Shown piece after piece: positions 17,382 through 26,061 of a stretch of DNA of 64,000 bases. Within the stretch, counting starts at the first letter, position 1, and every line of letters begins with the position of its first letter. Below the pieces are notes generated by a model. That model saw nothing but the letters and a program-made list of their open reading frames with translations. It was not told the origin of the DNA and did no database searches. The translations under genes were made by a program, and so were the position numbers. This DNA comes from Terripilifer sp031921685 (lineage in GTDB: Bacteria > Pseudomonadota > Alphaproteobacteria > Rhizobiales > Beijerinckiaceae): assembly GCF_031921685.1 (NCBI RefSeq), contig NZ_JAPDHU010000002.1, forward strand, positions 186,001 to 250,000. Direction: 5' to 3'.

Positions 17382-18299
17382 ATGAGTAATGCCGGCGCGC
17401 CGCGCCATGATCCTGTTCCCATCGGGGCGGTTGCCAAGCCGCCCTTCGCCCGACTACCCGATCCGACCAGCCTGTTCGCAGTCCGCGCCGAACGTTTGCG
17501 CGCGCTGGCGCCGTCGCATCAGCTCGGGCCTTACCTGACTTTTCTGGCGAGCCTCGCCGATGCGCAGCATCGCATTCAGGACCGTCTGCCGGAGCCGGAT
17601 GTGCCGCCGCTGGACGCGCGCGAACGCGCACGGCAGTTCGACATGCCGCCCCTTGATCGCGCCCGTTTCGTCACCGAACCGGCGCTCGAAACCACGCTCG
17701 ATCGGTTGTTCGATCAGGCCGTCGCCATCGACATGCCAGAGGCGGCGCGCGGTGCGCTTGATGCCATCAGGCGTGCCAGCCCGTCGACGCGGGACGATAT
17801 GGTTCGCGCCGTTCTGGCCAATGCCATTCCGATGGAGAGCCTGGCGAGCCATGTCTTTGTCGCGGCCGCCATGCAGGTGCATTTCGCCCGTGTCGCCGCA
17901 CGGCTCGATGCGGAGCGGCTGGTGCCCGTAGGCGACGCTTTGTGCCCGGTCTGCGGCGGCCCGCCCGTTTCGTCCGTTGTCGTCGGCTGGCAGAGCGCGG
18001 CCAATACGCGCTTCTGTGTCTGCGCGCTCTGCGAAACTTGGTGGCACTATGTCCGCATTCGCTGCACCGTCTGCGGCACCACCAAGGGCATCGGTTACAA
18101 GGAGATCGACGGCGTACCGTCGAACGTCCAGGCCGAGACCTGCGAGGAATGCCACAGCTATGTGAAAATTCTGCACCAGCATAAGGAGCCTTCGCTCGAA
18201 CCGGTCGCCGACGACGTCGCGACTCTTGGGCTCGATCTTTTGGTGCGCGAGGCCGGTTATCGACGCGGCGCCTTCAATCCCTATCTGCTTGGTTATTGA
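17382..18299 (+). CDS. fdhE: Formate dehydrogenase accessory protein
   Basis: 305 residues. FdhE is a cytoplasmic factor needed to mature periplasmic formate dehydrogenases before Tat export. The diagnostic C-terminal region has four CxxC pairs: CPVCGG, CALCETWW, CTVCGTTKG and CEECHSY, spanning about residues 188-260, which bind iron as rubredoxin-like sites. The N-terminal helical part (LRALAPSHQLGPYLTFLASLA in shorter view) is also typical. The gene follows fdoI and precedes selA by 10 bp. No fdhD is seen in the window. Confidence 0.93.
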   Translation: MSNAGAPRHDPVPIGAVAKPPFARLPDPTSLFAVRAERLRALAPSHQLGPYLTFLASLADAQHRIQDRLPEPDVPPLDARERARQFDMPPLDRARFVTEPALETTLDRLFDQAVAIDMPEAARGALDAIRRASPSTRDDMVRAVLANAIPMESLASHVFVAAAMQVHFARVAARLDAERLVPVGDALCPVCGGPPVSSVVVGWQSAANTRFCVCALCETWWHYVRIRCTVCGTTKGIGYKEIDGVPSNVQAETCEECHSYVKILHQHKEPSLEPVADDVATLGLDLLVREAGYRRGAFNPYLLGY

Positions 18300-18309
18300 G
18301 GAGGGGGCG

Positions 18310-19719
18310 ATGTCGCAGGCTGAAATCCACAATCCGCGCCGCCTCCCATCGGTTGATGAAGTCCTGAAAACCGAGGTTGCTTTAGCCGCGATCGCGCGCT
18401 TCGGCCGTCCGGCTGCGGTCGAGGCGGTGCGCGAAACGCTCGCCACATTGCGCGCAAGCAAGATGCCTGGCACCAGTGCCGAAGTTGCGGATATGGCCAC
18501 GCAGCGGTTGGAAGCACAGGATCGTTCGAGTTTGCGCCCCGTGTTCAATCTCACGGGCACTGTTCTGCACACCAATCTCGGCCGCGCTCTGATCGCCGAC
18601 GTTGCGATCGAGGCGGCGGTGCAGGCGATGCGCAACGCGGTCTCTCTCGAATTCGATATCGATGACGGCAAGCGCGGCGAGCGGGACGATCATGTACGCG
18701 CGCTGTTGTGCGAACTCACAGGCGCGGAAGATGCGACGGTCGTCAACAACAATGCTTCCGCCGTTCTGCTGGCCCTCAACACCCTTGGCCAGGGCCGCGA
18801 CGCCATTGTCTCGCGCGGCGAGCTGATCGAGATCGGTGGTGCTTTCCGCATGCCCGATATCATGGCCCGCGCCGGTGCGCGCCTCGTGGAGATCGGCACC
18901 ACGAACCGCACCCATCGCAAGGATTATGTCGGCGCCATCGGGTCTGACACAGGTCTGGTGCTGAAAGTCCACACGTCCAACTATCGCATCGAAGGTTTCA
19001 CCGCCGAAGTCGAAGCGCGTGAACTGGTCGAGATCGCGCGCGAGCGCAAAGTGCCCGTCGTGCACGATCTTGGCTCCGGCACTCTGGTCGATTTGCGTCG
19101 TTTCGGCCTGAAACACGAGCCGACGGTGGCGGAAGCCGTGGCCGACGGTGCCGATCTCGTCACCTTTTCCGGCGATAAACTGCTTGGTGGTCCGCAGGCC
19201 GGCTTCATCGTCGGGCGCAAGGATCTGCTGGCGCAGGTGAACCGCAATCCGATGAAGCGCGCGCTGCGGGTCGACAAGGTCCGGCTGGCGATGCTGGAGG
19301 CGACCCTCAAACTCTATCGCGATCCTGATCGCCTGGCCGAGCGTCTGCCGACCATGCGCCTGCTGGCGCGATCCCGCGCCGATATCGAAGCGCAGGCGAA
19401 ACGGCTCGTGCCCGTTCTGACCAAAAGCGTCGGGCAGGGTTTTGCCGTCGAAATCGCGGCCTGCGCGAGCCAGATCGGGTCCGGTGCTTTGCCGCTCGAA
19501 GCCATAGCCAGCGCTGGTCTCGCCCTGCGCCCGGTCGATGGCAGCGGCCGCGCGTTGAACCAGCTCTCGGCGGCTCTGCGCAGTCTGCCTGTTCCCGTGA
19601 TCGGCCATATCGCCGACCAAAGTCTGGTGCTCGATCTGCGCTGCCTCGACGATGAAGCCGGCTTCATTGCCAATCTATCGAAACTCGATCTCAAGGGCGG
19701 AGCCGATGCAATGGCTTGA
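18310..19719 (+). CDS. selA: L-seryl-tRNA(Sec) selenium transferase
   Basis: 469 residues from the ATG at 18310, preceded by GAGGGGG. SelA converts Ser-tRNA(Sec) to Sec-tRNA(Sec) with selenophosphate, using PLP. Visible landmarks: FNLTGTVLHTNLGRA, VVNNNASAVLLALN, SRGELIEIGGAFRMPDIM and the PLP-lysine segment TFSGDKLLGGPQAG. Length and order are normal. The last 14 bases overlap the next gene. Confidence 0.96.
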   Translation: MSQAEIHNPRRLPSVDEVLKTEVALAAIARFGRPAAVEAVRETLATLRASKMPGTSAEVADMATQRLEAQDRSSLRPVFNLTGTVLHTNLGRALIADVAIEAAVQAMRNAVSLEFDIDDGKRGERDDHVRALLCELTGAEDATVVNNNASAVLLALNTLGQGRDAIVSRGELIEIGGAFRMPDIMARAGARLVEIGTTNRTHRKDYVGAIGSDTGLVLKVHTSNYRIEGFTAEVEARELVEIARERKVPVVHDLGSGTLVDLRRFGLKHEPTVAEAVADGADLVTFSGDKLLGGPQAGFIVGRKDLLAQVNRNPMKRALRVDKVRLAMLEATLKLYRDPDRLAERLPTMRLLARSRADIEAQAKRLVPVLTKSVGQGFAVEIAACASQIGSGALPLEAIASAGLALRPVDGSGRALNQLSAALRSLPVPVIGHIADQSLVLDLRCLDDEAGFIANLSKLDLKGGADAMA

Positions 19720-20515
19720 GCGCCTGTTCGGCAAGTCGAAGGCTGACGATGTGGATGTCGCCGCCACCATGGCGGCCGCCTATCAGGCGTCGAGCCAGGG
19801 CGATTATGCCAGGGCACTCGACCTTTGGGGGCCGTTGGCCCATGCCGGGGTGGCGCGCGCTCAGAACAATATCGGCGCCTGTTTTGCAGAAGGGCTTGGC
19901 GTCGAGCGTGATGACGCTCTGGCGTTGAAATGGCTGACGCTCTCCGCCGATGCGGGCGATCCGGTCGGGCGCCGTAATTTGGCGGCGCTCTATTTCAAGG
20001 GACAGGATTCCCTTGGACAAGGCATCGAAGCCGATTTCGATCGTGCCGCCGAACTCTATCGGTTGGCCGCGGAGGCGGGCGATGGGCCGGCGCAGGACAT
20101 GCTGAGCTGGATGCTGCTCGAAGGCGAGACCATCGCGCTCGATCCTGTCGAGGCGCGACGCTGGGCCTTGGCGGCGGCGGAGCAGGGTGTCGCTGCGTCG
20201 ATGACACGGCTAGGCATGATCTATCACAATGCGCTGGGCGTGGAGCGTGATCCGGAGGAAGCCGCCGCTTGGTGGCGCAAGGCCGCGGCTGCCGGCGATG
20301 CCGACGGTCAGGCCATGCTGGGCGCGGCGCATCATCTGGGCGCAGGCGTGCCGCGCGATCCGGTCCAGGCGCTCGCCTTGCTGTTGCGCGCCAAGGCTAA
20401 TGGCAGCGCGCTCGCCGATCCGTTCCTGCCGGCCGCCCGACAATTTCTGAACAGCACCGAGATTGCCGAAGCCGAGCAACGCGCCAACAGGCCGGATGTG
20501 GAGGCCGTCGCATGA
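19706..20515 (+). CDS. Sel1-like repeat (TPR-type) protein
   Basis: 269 residues from the ATG at 19706. Repeated units of about 36 residues are readable: GDYARALDLWGPLAHAGVAR, AQNNIGACFAEGLGVERD, then ALKWLTLSADAGDPVGRRNL and AAAEQGVAASMTRLGMIYHN. Sel1 repeats are scaffold modules; the name has no link to selenium. It is wedged between selA and selB with overlaps at both ends (14 bp with selA; ATGA with selB), so its product is made with the Sec machinery. Whether it helps SelA/SelB or FDH assembly is unknown. No signal peptide is seen. Confidence 0.85.
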   Translation: MQWLERLFGKSKADDVDVAATMAAAYQASSQGDYARALDLWGPLAHAGVARAQNNIGACFAEGLGVERDDALALKWLTLSADAGDPVGRRNLAALYFKGQDSLGQGIEADFDRAAELYRLAAEAGDGPAQDMLSWMLLEGETIALDPVEARRWALAAAEQGVAASMTRLGMIYHNALGVERDPEEAAAWWRKAAAAGDADGQAMLGAAHHLGAGVPRDPVQALALLLRAKANGSALADPFLPAARQFLNSTEIAEAEQRANRPDVEAVA

Positions 20516-22572
20516 TCGTCGGCACCGCCGGTCATATCGATCACGGCAAGACTTCGCTGGTTCAGGCGTTGACTGGCGTCGACACCGACCGCCTGAAGGA
20601 AGAAAAGAAACGCGGCATTTCCATCGATCTGGGCTTCGCCTATCTGCCGGCGCCCGATGGCTCCATCGTCGGTTTCATCGATGTGCCGGGCCATGAGGCC
20701 TTCGTCCGCAACATGTTGGCCGGCGCCACCGGCATCGATCTCGCCTTGCTGGTCGTGGCCGCCGACGATGGCGTGATGCCGCAGACACGCGAACATCTGA
20801 TGATCGTCGATCTGCTGGGCATCCGCCATGGCATCGTCGCTCTGACCAAGGCCGACCTGCTGGCGCCCGAAGACCGCGGCCGGGTGATCGCCGAAATCCA
20901 CCAGGCTTTAAGCGGAACCGGCTTGGTGCAAGCCGAGATCATGCCCGTCTCTGTAGTCAGTGGCGAGGGCGTCGACGAGCTGCGCGCGCGCCTGTTCGAT
21001 TGGCAGAAGCGGCTGAAACGGCGGGCCGACGAGGGCCGCTTTCGGCTCGCCGTCGATCGCTGTTTCGTGTTGCAGGGTGCTGGCACGGTGGTGACGGGTA
21101 CGGTTCTCTCCGGTCAGGTGGCGGTCGGCGATCACGTCACGATCAGCCCTTCCGGCCTTTCAGCGCGCGTACGTTCCATTCACGCGCAGAACCAGCCGCG
21201 CGAGCGCGGGCTCGCCGGCGAGCGGTGCGCGCTCAATCTAGCGGGCGAGGGCATAGCCAAGGACGCCATTCGGCGCGGCGATGTGGTGCTTGATCCACAT
21301 CTGCATGCGCCGACCGATCGCATTGATGCCAAGGTCCGGCTGCTCGCCGGTGAAAGCAAGCCTTTGGCGCAGTGGATGCCGGTGCGTCTGCATCATGCCG
21401 CCGCCGAAGTGGGCGCCCGCATCGTTCTGCTCGACGACGAGCCGGTGCAGCCCGGCGCCGAGGCCTTCGTGCAATTGGTTCTGGAACATCCGATCGCCGC
21501 GGCTGTCGGCGATCGGTTCGTCCTGCGCGATACGACCGGCCAGCGCACCATCGGCGGCGGCGCGTTCCTCGATCTGCGTGCTCCGGCGCGCAAGCGCCGC
21601 ACGCCGGAGCGCCTGGGACAACTCGAGGCTATGGCGCTCGGCGAGCCCGCAGGCGTATTGGCGGCTTTGTTGGCGCGCGCTCCTTTCTCCATTGACCTGA
21701 CCGTCTTCGGCCGCGATCACGCGCTCAATGCCACGGCCATGGAGGCGCTGATTGACCGGCAAGGCGTGCTGCGCATTCGCACGCAGACAGCCGAACTTGG
21801 CCTGTCGCCCGCGACCTGGCTGAAGCTCAAGCGCGATTTGTTGGCGACGCTCGAAACCTTTCATGCCGACAATCCCGATCTGCCGGGTATAGGCCTTGAG
21901 CGGCTACGGCTGCAACTTTTGCCGCGCCTGCCGGCACCATCTTTTCTGTCCTTTCTGCAAGGATTGGCGAAAAGTGGCGAGGTTGGCCTGCAGGGCGCCT
22001 GGGTGCGCCTGCCAGGGCATGAGGTTCGCCTGACTTCGGTGGACGAGCAGGTGTGGAACAAAGTGCGGCCGATGATCGCCGATACAGAGCGCTTTCGCCC
22101 ACCACGCGTCCGCGACATCGCCGGCGTCATGGGCATGCACGAAAATGAAATCCGCCGCTTGTTCAAATTGCTCGGCCGCATGGGTCAGGTCGATGAAGTG
22201 GCGCATGATCATTTCTTTCTGCGCGACACCGTCGCCGAAATGGTCGACATCGCCGCCGACGTGGCGAGCCAGGTGCCGAAAGGTGAGTTCAGCGCCGCGC
22301 AATTGCGTGACCGGCTTGATAACGGCCGCAAGGTGGCAATTCAGATTCTCGAATTTTTCGATCGCCATGGCGTGACATTGCGGCGTGGCGATCTACGCCG
22401 TATGAACCGTCATCGGGTCGACCTGTTTCGTTCATCGAACGACAGGCCAACAGATGGAAGAGAAGCGTTCCCGGTGGGGCGTCCGGACTTCAAATCCGGG
22501 AGGGGCCGCGAGACGGTCCTTGGTGGGTTCGACTCCCTCTCTCTTCCGCCATCATCCAGGAGTGCGCTGTGA
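20512..22572 (+). CDS. selB: Selenocysteine-specific elongation factor
   Basis: 686 residues as an open frame. The GTPase has GHIDHGKTSL (G1), FIDVPGHEAF (G3) and LTKADLL (G4). EF-Tu-like domains 2 and 3 follow, then four winged helices that bind the SECIS hairpin. The normal family end is reached near LRRGDLRRMNRHRVDLF (residue 639). From there the frame stays open for 47 more residues, through the whole selC tRNA gene, to a TGA at 22570 that overlaps the GTG start of the next gene. No stop codon lies between, so the tRNA gene is coding on the same strand. A shorter product would need processing or stalling. Confidence 0.93.
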   Translation: MIVGTAGHIDHGKTSLVQALTGVDTDRLKEEKKRGISIDLGFAYLPAPDGSIVGFIDVPGHEAFVRNMLAGATGIDLALLVVAADDGVMPQTREHLMIVDLLGIRHGIVALTKADLLAPEDRGRVIAEIHQALSGTGLVQAEIMPVSVVSGEGVDELRARLFDWQKRLKRRADEGRFRLAVDRCFVLQGAGTVVTGTVLSGQVAVGDHVTISPSGLSARVRSIHAQNQPRERGLAGERCALNLAGEGIAKDAIRRGDVVLDPHLHAPTDRIDAKVRLLAGESKPLAQWMPVRLHHAAAEVGARIVLLDDEPVQPGAEAFVQLVLEHPIAAAVGDRFVLRDTTGQRTIGGGAFLDLRAPARKRRTPERLGQLEAMALGEPAGVLAALLARAPFSIDLTVFGRDHALNATAMEALIDRQGVLRIRTQTAELGLSPATWLKLKRDLLATLETFHADNPDLPGIGLERLRLQLLPRLPAPSFLSFLQGLAKSGEVGLQGAWVRLPGHEVRLTSVDEQVWNKVRPMIADTERFRPPRVRDIAGVMGMHENEIRRLFKLLGRMGQVDEVAHDHFFLRDTVAEMVDIAADVASQVPKGEFSAAQLRDRLDNGRKVAIQILEFFDRHGVTLRRGDLRRMNRHRVDLFRSSNDRPTDGREAFPVGRPDFKSGRGRETVLGGFDSLSLPPSSRSAL
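22456..22551 (+). tRNA. selC: tRNA-Sec (anticodon UCA)
   Basis: An 8-bp acceptor stem (GGAAGAGA with TCTCTTCC), an anticodon arm CCGGA-CTTCAAA-TCCGG with anticodon TCA at 22490-22492, a long variable arm, a T loop GGTTCGACTCC and encoded GCCA end are all present. About 96 nt with CCA, as expected for tRNA-Sec. The gene lies inside the open selB frame. Confidence 0.96.
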
Positions 22573-23024
22573 CCATCGCAACGCCGTCCTTTCTCGATCA
22601 TCTCCAGCAAGCCACCCACCGCAGCGACGAGGCCGAAGCAGCCTTGCGCCAGGAAATGTCGGCACGCTTGAGGAAAATCGAGGAAGACCGCAAATTCGCC
22701 TATCGTCGTTTCAACTTCATGCGTGCTGTGGCCGAGGGCATGCAAAGCGCCGATGGCGAGGAAATCGCCGTGGCCCGTGCCGTCGGCGTTCTGCGCACCA
22801 AGCTCGGCTGGTCAAGCGACAGCGAGGTTCGACAGACGATTTGCGAGAGTTTCGCACCCGTCGCGCAAGCCATTTTCGCCTGCCGCGATCCGGCGGGCGA
22901 GCCGGAAGCGGACGTGATCGCCGCCCTCGATCGGTTCGAAAGCTGGTATCATGACAAGCATGGCTCGGCTTTCTGGATCCTGTTCGAGCACTACATTCCG
23001 GAGACACCCGTTGTCGACTTCTGA
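22569..23024 (+). CDS. Hypothetical protein, first gene after selC
   Basis: 151 residues, family not recognised. It starts with a GTG that overlaps the selB stop (GTGA) and has an AGGAG ribosome site only a few bases after the tRNA-Sec CCA end. The sequence is mainly helical and charged in the first half (SDEAEAALRQEMSARLRKIE), with later ETICESFAPVAQAIFACRDP and a C-terminal RFESWYHDKHGSAFWILFEH. There is no signal or membrane span. It may be a small cytoplasmic partner of the DsrE-like and GcvH-like products downstream. Confidence 0.75.
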   Translation: MTIATPSFLDHLQQATHRSDEAEAALRQEMSARLRKIEEDRKFAYRRFNFMRAVAEGMQSADGEEIAVARAVGVLRTKLGWSSDSEVRQTICESFAPVAQAIFACRDPAGEPEADVIAALDRFESWYHDKHGSAFWILFEHYIPETPVVDF

Positions 23025-23400
23025 TGCCCCCGCCAGCGATTTTGAATCTTGGATCGTGCGCGAATTCGCGGCGACCGGCGAATTCACCGCGCTGGTCATT
23101 CTCGTCGATACGGGCACGGCGAAAGTGACACCGCTCTGCTCGACCTATTTCAACGTCATCGGTGATGAGATCACATGGGGTGAGATCGTCGTGATGTTCG
23201 CCGGTTCTGGCGCCGATTGGGATGGCGCGGCTTTCTTTCCCACCACCGCCAGCCAAGGCGGCCCGCTGGACAATCCAACCGCGCGTGTCCGGCTGCGCGA
23301 ACTCGAAGCGCGTGTCGATGATGATCGATTGGTGCTGAACGAAGGCCACTTCTTCGACAAATGGGGCCGACGCATGCGCATCGATGAGGTGACGCAATGA
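23011..23400 (+). CDS. Hypothetical protein, second gene after selC
   Basis: About 129 residues. The best start is a TTG at 23011 that overlaps the previous gene by 14 bp; an ATG at 22951 would overlap much more. Family not recognised. The protein looks like a compact alpha/beta domain (REFAATGEFTALVILVDTGT, WGEIVVMFAGSGADWDGAAF) with a C-terminal FFDKWGRRMRIDE. No cysteine motif. Overlap and strand place it in the post-selC cassette. Confidence 0.65.
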   Translation: MSTSDAPASDFESWIVREFAATGEFTALVILVDTGTAKVTPLCSTYFNVIGDEITWGEIVVMFAGSGADWDGAAFFPTTASQGGPLDNPTARVRLRELEARVDDDRLVLNEGHFFDKWGRRMRIDEVTQ

Positions 23401-23422
23401 AACCGCAGAGACACGCATCGCC

Positions 23423-23800
23423 ATGAGCACGCGGCTGCTCGTCGTTTTGCTCAACACCGATCCGCGCAACGCCGAGGAATTGGGCGCGCCTTTCTATCAT
23501 GCGGCGGTCGCGGCAGCGATGGACTATCAGGTCGATATCGTCTGCACGGCGGCCGCAGGCAAGCTGATGATCAAAGGCGTCGCCGAGAAGATACACATCA
23601 AGCCCGGCCATCCCAAGACCGTCTATGACTGGATCAAGGAGGCGCACGACCACGGTGCCAAGCTTTGGGCCTGTCCAGCCAATCTCGATCTCTTCGACAT
23701 CGAGGAGAGCGACCTCATTCCTGAATGCAGTGGCTTAATGGGGGCGGCTGCCATGATTCAGGATGTGATGGACGGCTCCTGCCGCGTTCTCACCTACTGA
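23423..23800 (+). CDS. DsrE-family protein
   Basis: 125 residues. The N-terminal strand RLLVVLLNTDPRNAEELGAP and the LWACPANLDLF and MGAAAMIQDVMD segments fit the DsrE/YchN fold, whose members carry sulfur on a cysteine or act as accessory factors. The cysteine in LWACPANL is at the position usual for the active DsrE cysteine. Together with the GcvH-like neighbour it recalls the sulfur carriers that accompany lipoate-binding proteins in sulfur oxidation loci. The role here is not known. Confidence 0.8.
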   Translation: MSTRLLVVLLNTDPRNAEELGAPFYHAAVAAAMDYQVDIVCTAAAGKLMIKGVAEKIHIKPGHPKTVYDWIKEAHDHGAKLWACPANLDLFDIEESDLIPECSGLMGAAAMIQDVMDGSCRVLTY

Positions 23801-23808
23801 GGCGGGCG

Positions 23809-24249
23809 ATGGTCACCATCCAGGATTGCGATTTTCCCGAACATCTCCATTACGACGTCGAAAACCAGATCTGGTATGAGCCGCTGGCCGACGGCACCGT
23901 GCGCACGGGCTTCACCCGCTGGGCCGCCAATCTCATGGGTGACGTGCTGGTGTTCACGCCCAAGCGCATTGGCCGCGATTTCGAGAGAGACAAGTCTTTC
24001 GCCGTGGTCGAGGGCGGCAAATGGGTCGGCTCGGCCCGGGCCGCTTTCGCGGGGGTCGTCGTCGCCCACAACGAACGTCTGGAGAAAAAGCCAGAACTCC
24101 TCAATCAGGACGCCTATGGCGAGGGCTGGATGCTGATCGTGCGGCCCGCCCCCGGGGACTGGCAGGCCGGGCTCGTCACGGGAGCGGCCATCGCCCCCAT
24201 ATTCGAGGCCTGGTTCGATACCGGGGCCTATAAGGACCGCACGGCATAG
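23809..24249 (+). CDS. GcvH-like lipoyl-carrier protein
   Basis: 146 residues. The hammerhead fold of glycine-cleavage H protein is recognisable: HYDVENQIWYEPLADGTVRT, GFTRWAANLMGDVLVF, VVVAHNERLEKKPELLNQD and YGEGWMLIVRPA. Aligned by hand on the VNE/NE turn, K71 in VVEGGKWVGSARAAF falls exactly at the lipoylated lysine. No gcvT or gcvP is near, so this is probably not part of glycine cleavage. It closes the post-selC cassette and starts 8 bp after the DsrE-like gene. Confidence 0.8.
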   Translation: MVTIQDCDFPEHLHYDVENQIWYEPLADGTVRTGFTRWAANLMGDVLVFTPKRIGRDFERDKSFAVVEGGKWVGSARAAFAGVVVAHNERLEKKPELLNQDAYGEGWMLIVRPAPGDWQAGLVTGAAIAPIFEAWFDTGAYKDRTA

Positions 24250-24289
24250 AGCCTTGAGCCCAATTGGCGTAGAGTTGATCGTCGACCGG

Positions 24290-24311
24290 CCGCCTGTGCC
24301 TGGACAGGCGG
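24290..24311 (+). terminator. Hairpin after the selenium/formate operon
   Basis: CCGCCTGT and ACAGGCGG enclose GCCTGG, about 40 bp after the GcvH-like stop. The tail is GGGCGTTTGG, so this is at best a weak intrinsic terminator. Confidence 0.4.
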
Positions 24312-24356
24312 GGGCGTTTGGCTTCTGGGTGGGGAAAGACCCGAGGGAGGAATGTG

Positions 24357-25151
24357 ATGCGGGTGCATGACCTTGGACAATCTGGCGCCGGCCGCCACGG
24401 TCTGCGGGCCATGGCCGCCTTGGTCGCCCAAATTGGCCAGCCGGACTTTGGCGGCACCTTGTTCAGCCTGTCCCATGACCTGCTGGCGGTTGATCATGTG
24501 ACGGCCTTCTGCGCCGCGCCGGAGGGGATCATCCGCACCGTGGTCGCCGAGAACAAAGGGCCGCGCCCGGTCGCGCGCGCGGTGGCCGAGCGCTATGTGC
24601 GGACCCATTGGATGAGCGATCCGGTGATGCGGTTGCTGGCCGAAGCGCCGCCGGAGCGGCGAGCCGTGTCGGCGAACCTCATCGTCGACATCAATGCGAC
24701 GGATGTCGATGATCGCGCCTATCGCAACGAATGCTATGGCGCCGTCAATCTCAATCATCGCCTGTCGATCGTCGAAGTCCGCGACGACCATGTGATGCGG
24801 TTGAATTTCTATCGTCGGTGCGGCCACGATTTCCGCGATGAGGACATCGATTGCCTGGCGGAGATGGCCGAATTGCTGTTGGCGCTGGTCTGGCGGCACG
24901 ATTGCGAGAGCCGCCCCAAGCCCGTCCATGATCTCGAATGGCAGTTCAGCGAACGGCTGGCGGCCGTGGCACCCGCCTTGACCGCGCGCGAGCGACAGGT
25001 TTGCGCCCTGGTCGCCCTTGGCCTGACGTCGGAAGGCATCAGCCTGCGTCTCAACATCGGCCTCAACACGGTTCTCACCTACCGCAAACGCGCCTATGCC
25101 CGCTTGGGGATCAGCTCGCAGAATGAGCTGATGCGGCGCCTCATGTCATAA
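24357..25151 (+). CDS. LuxR-family transcriptional regulator
   Basis: 264 residues from the ATG at 24357, preceded by GAGGGAGG. The C-terminal GerE-type helix-turn-helix is clear: LTARERQVCALVALGLTSEG then GLNTVLTYRKRAYARLGISS. The N-terminal 190 residues form a GAF/PAS-like or autoinducer-like sensor without a recognisable ligand motif. It follows the selenium operon but is separated from it by a hairpin, and it could control the SDR/TctC genes next to it. Confidence 0.88.
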   Translation: MRVHDLGQSGAGRHGLRAMAALVAQIGQPDFGGTLFSLSHDLLAVDHVTAFCAAPEGIIRTVVAENKGPRPVARAVAERYVRTHWMSDPVMRLLAEAPPERRAVSANLIVDINATDVDDRAYRNECYGAVNLNHRLSIVEVRDDHVMRLNFYRRCGHDFRDEDIDCLAEMAELLLALVWRHDCESRPKPVHDLEWQFSERLAAVAPALTARERQVCALVALGLTSEGISLRLNIGLNTVLTYRKRAYARLGISSQNELMRRLMS

Positions 25152-25261
25152 GGCTCTGTCACCAGATCGTGTGACAGAGGCAAGGAGCCGATACTGTTAC
25201 CTTCCGCGCCTTCGCAGCGGGATCGGAAAACGGCCCGTCGGGCAAGTGGAAGGAATTGGTA

Positions 25262-26035
25262 GTGACAGAGAGTCGTCCAGCGGGGCGGGGAGAATATGAT
25301 CTTCGCGGCCGTATCGCGGTGGTGACCGGGGGCAGCAATGGCATTGGTGCCGCGACGGTTCGCCGTCTGGCTCGTGCCGGTGCCACCGTCGTCGTTGGCT
25401 ATAATTCCGGCCGCGAACGCGCCGAGGAGATCATCGCCGGCCTTGGTGGCGGTCAACACATCGCGCTTCGTATTCCCATGGAGGACAGCGCTGCCATCGC
25501 GGCAGCCGCGGCGATGGTGCAGCAGACTTTCGGCAAGGTGCATGTGCTGGTGAATTCCGCTGGTGTCACCCGCGCGGTGCCGCATGCCGATCTCGACGGG
25601 CTCGACGACGCGACGTTCGATCGCATCCTGATGACCAATGTGCGTGGACCGTTCGCCACCATCCGGGCGTTCGCGCCGCTGCTACGCGCCAGTGGCGACG
25701 GCATCGTCATCAACATTTCGTCGATATCCGGCTTCACCGGCCTCGGCAGTTCGATCGCCTATTGCGCCTCGAAGGCGGCACTCGACACGATGGGCGTGTC
25801 CTTGGCGCGTGTTCTGGCGCCGGAAGTACGGGTGATCACGATCTCGCCGGCGGCGGTCGCCACCGATTTCGTGCCAGGGCGTGGGCGCGAAGGCGTCGAG
25901 AAGCAGGCGGCTTCGACGCCGCTCAAACTCGTCGCCGAACCGGACGATGTCGCTTTGGCGATCATATCGGCCGTGACTCATCTGCGCCTGACCACCGGCA
26001 GTTCGATCGTCGTCGACAGCGGCCGGCATCTTTGA
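25262..26035 (+). CDS. Short-chain dehydrogenase/reductase
   Basis: About 257 residues. The NAD(P) motif is VVTGGSNGIGAATVRRLA; NSAG and the catalytic SISGFTGLGSSIAYCASKAA (Ser, Tyr, Lys) follow. The GTG at 25262 is the preferred start, with AAGGAA upstream; a TTG at 25256 is the first possible one. A classical SDR acting on an unknown alcohol or ketone. It is 26 bp before a TctC receptor gene, likely in one operon. Confidence 0.88.
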   Translation: MTESRPAGRGEYDLRGRIAVVTGGSNGIGAATVRRLARAGATVVVGYNSGRERAEEIIAGLGGGQHIALRIPMEDSAAIAAAAAMVQQTFGKVHVLVNSAGVTRAVPHADLDGLDDATFDRILMTNVRGPFATIRAFAPLLRASGDGIVINISSISGFTGLGSSIAYCASKAALDTMGVSLARVLAPEVRVITISPAAVATDFVPGRGREGVEKQAASTPLKLVAEPDDVALAIISAVTHLRLTTGSSIVVDSGRHL

Positions 26036-26061
26036 ATCTGGAAATCTGGAGGGAGTTTTCC

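Noticed and set aside
23809..24249. True glycine-cleavage H protein
   Set aside because: The lipoyl-lysine is kept, but the surrounding ESVKA-type motif is not, and no gcvT or gcvP is nearby; a GcvH-like carrier fits better.
22569..24249. A second selenoprotein in the genes after selC
   Set aside because: Frames beyond their TGA stops end quickly or show no conserved continuation, and no hairpin-with-UGA context was seen.
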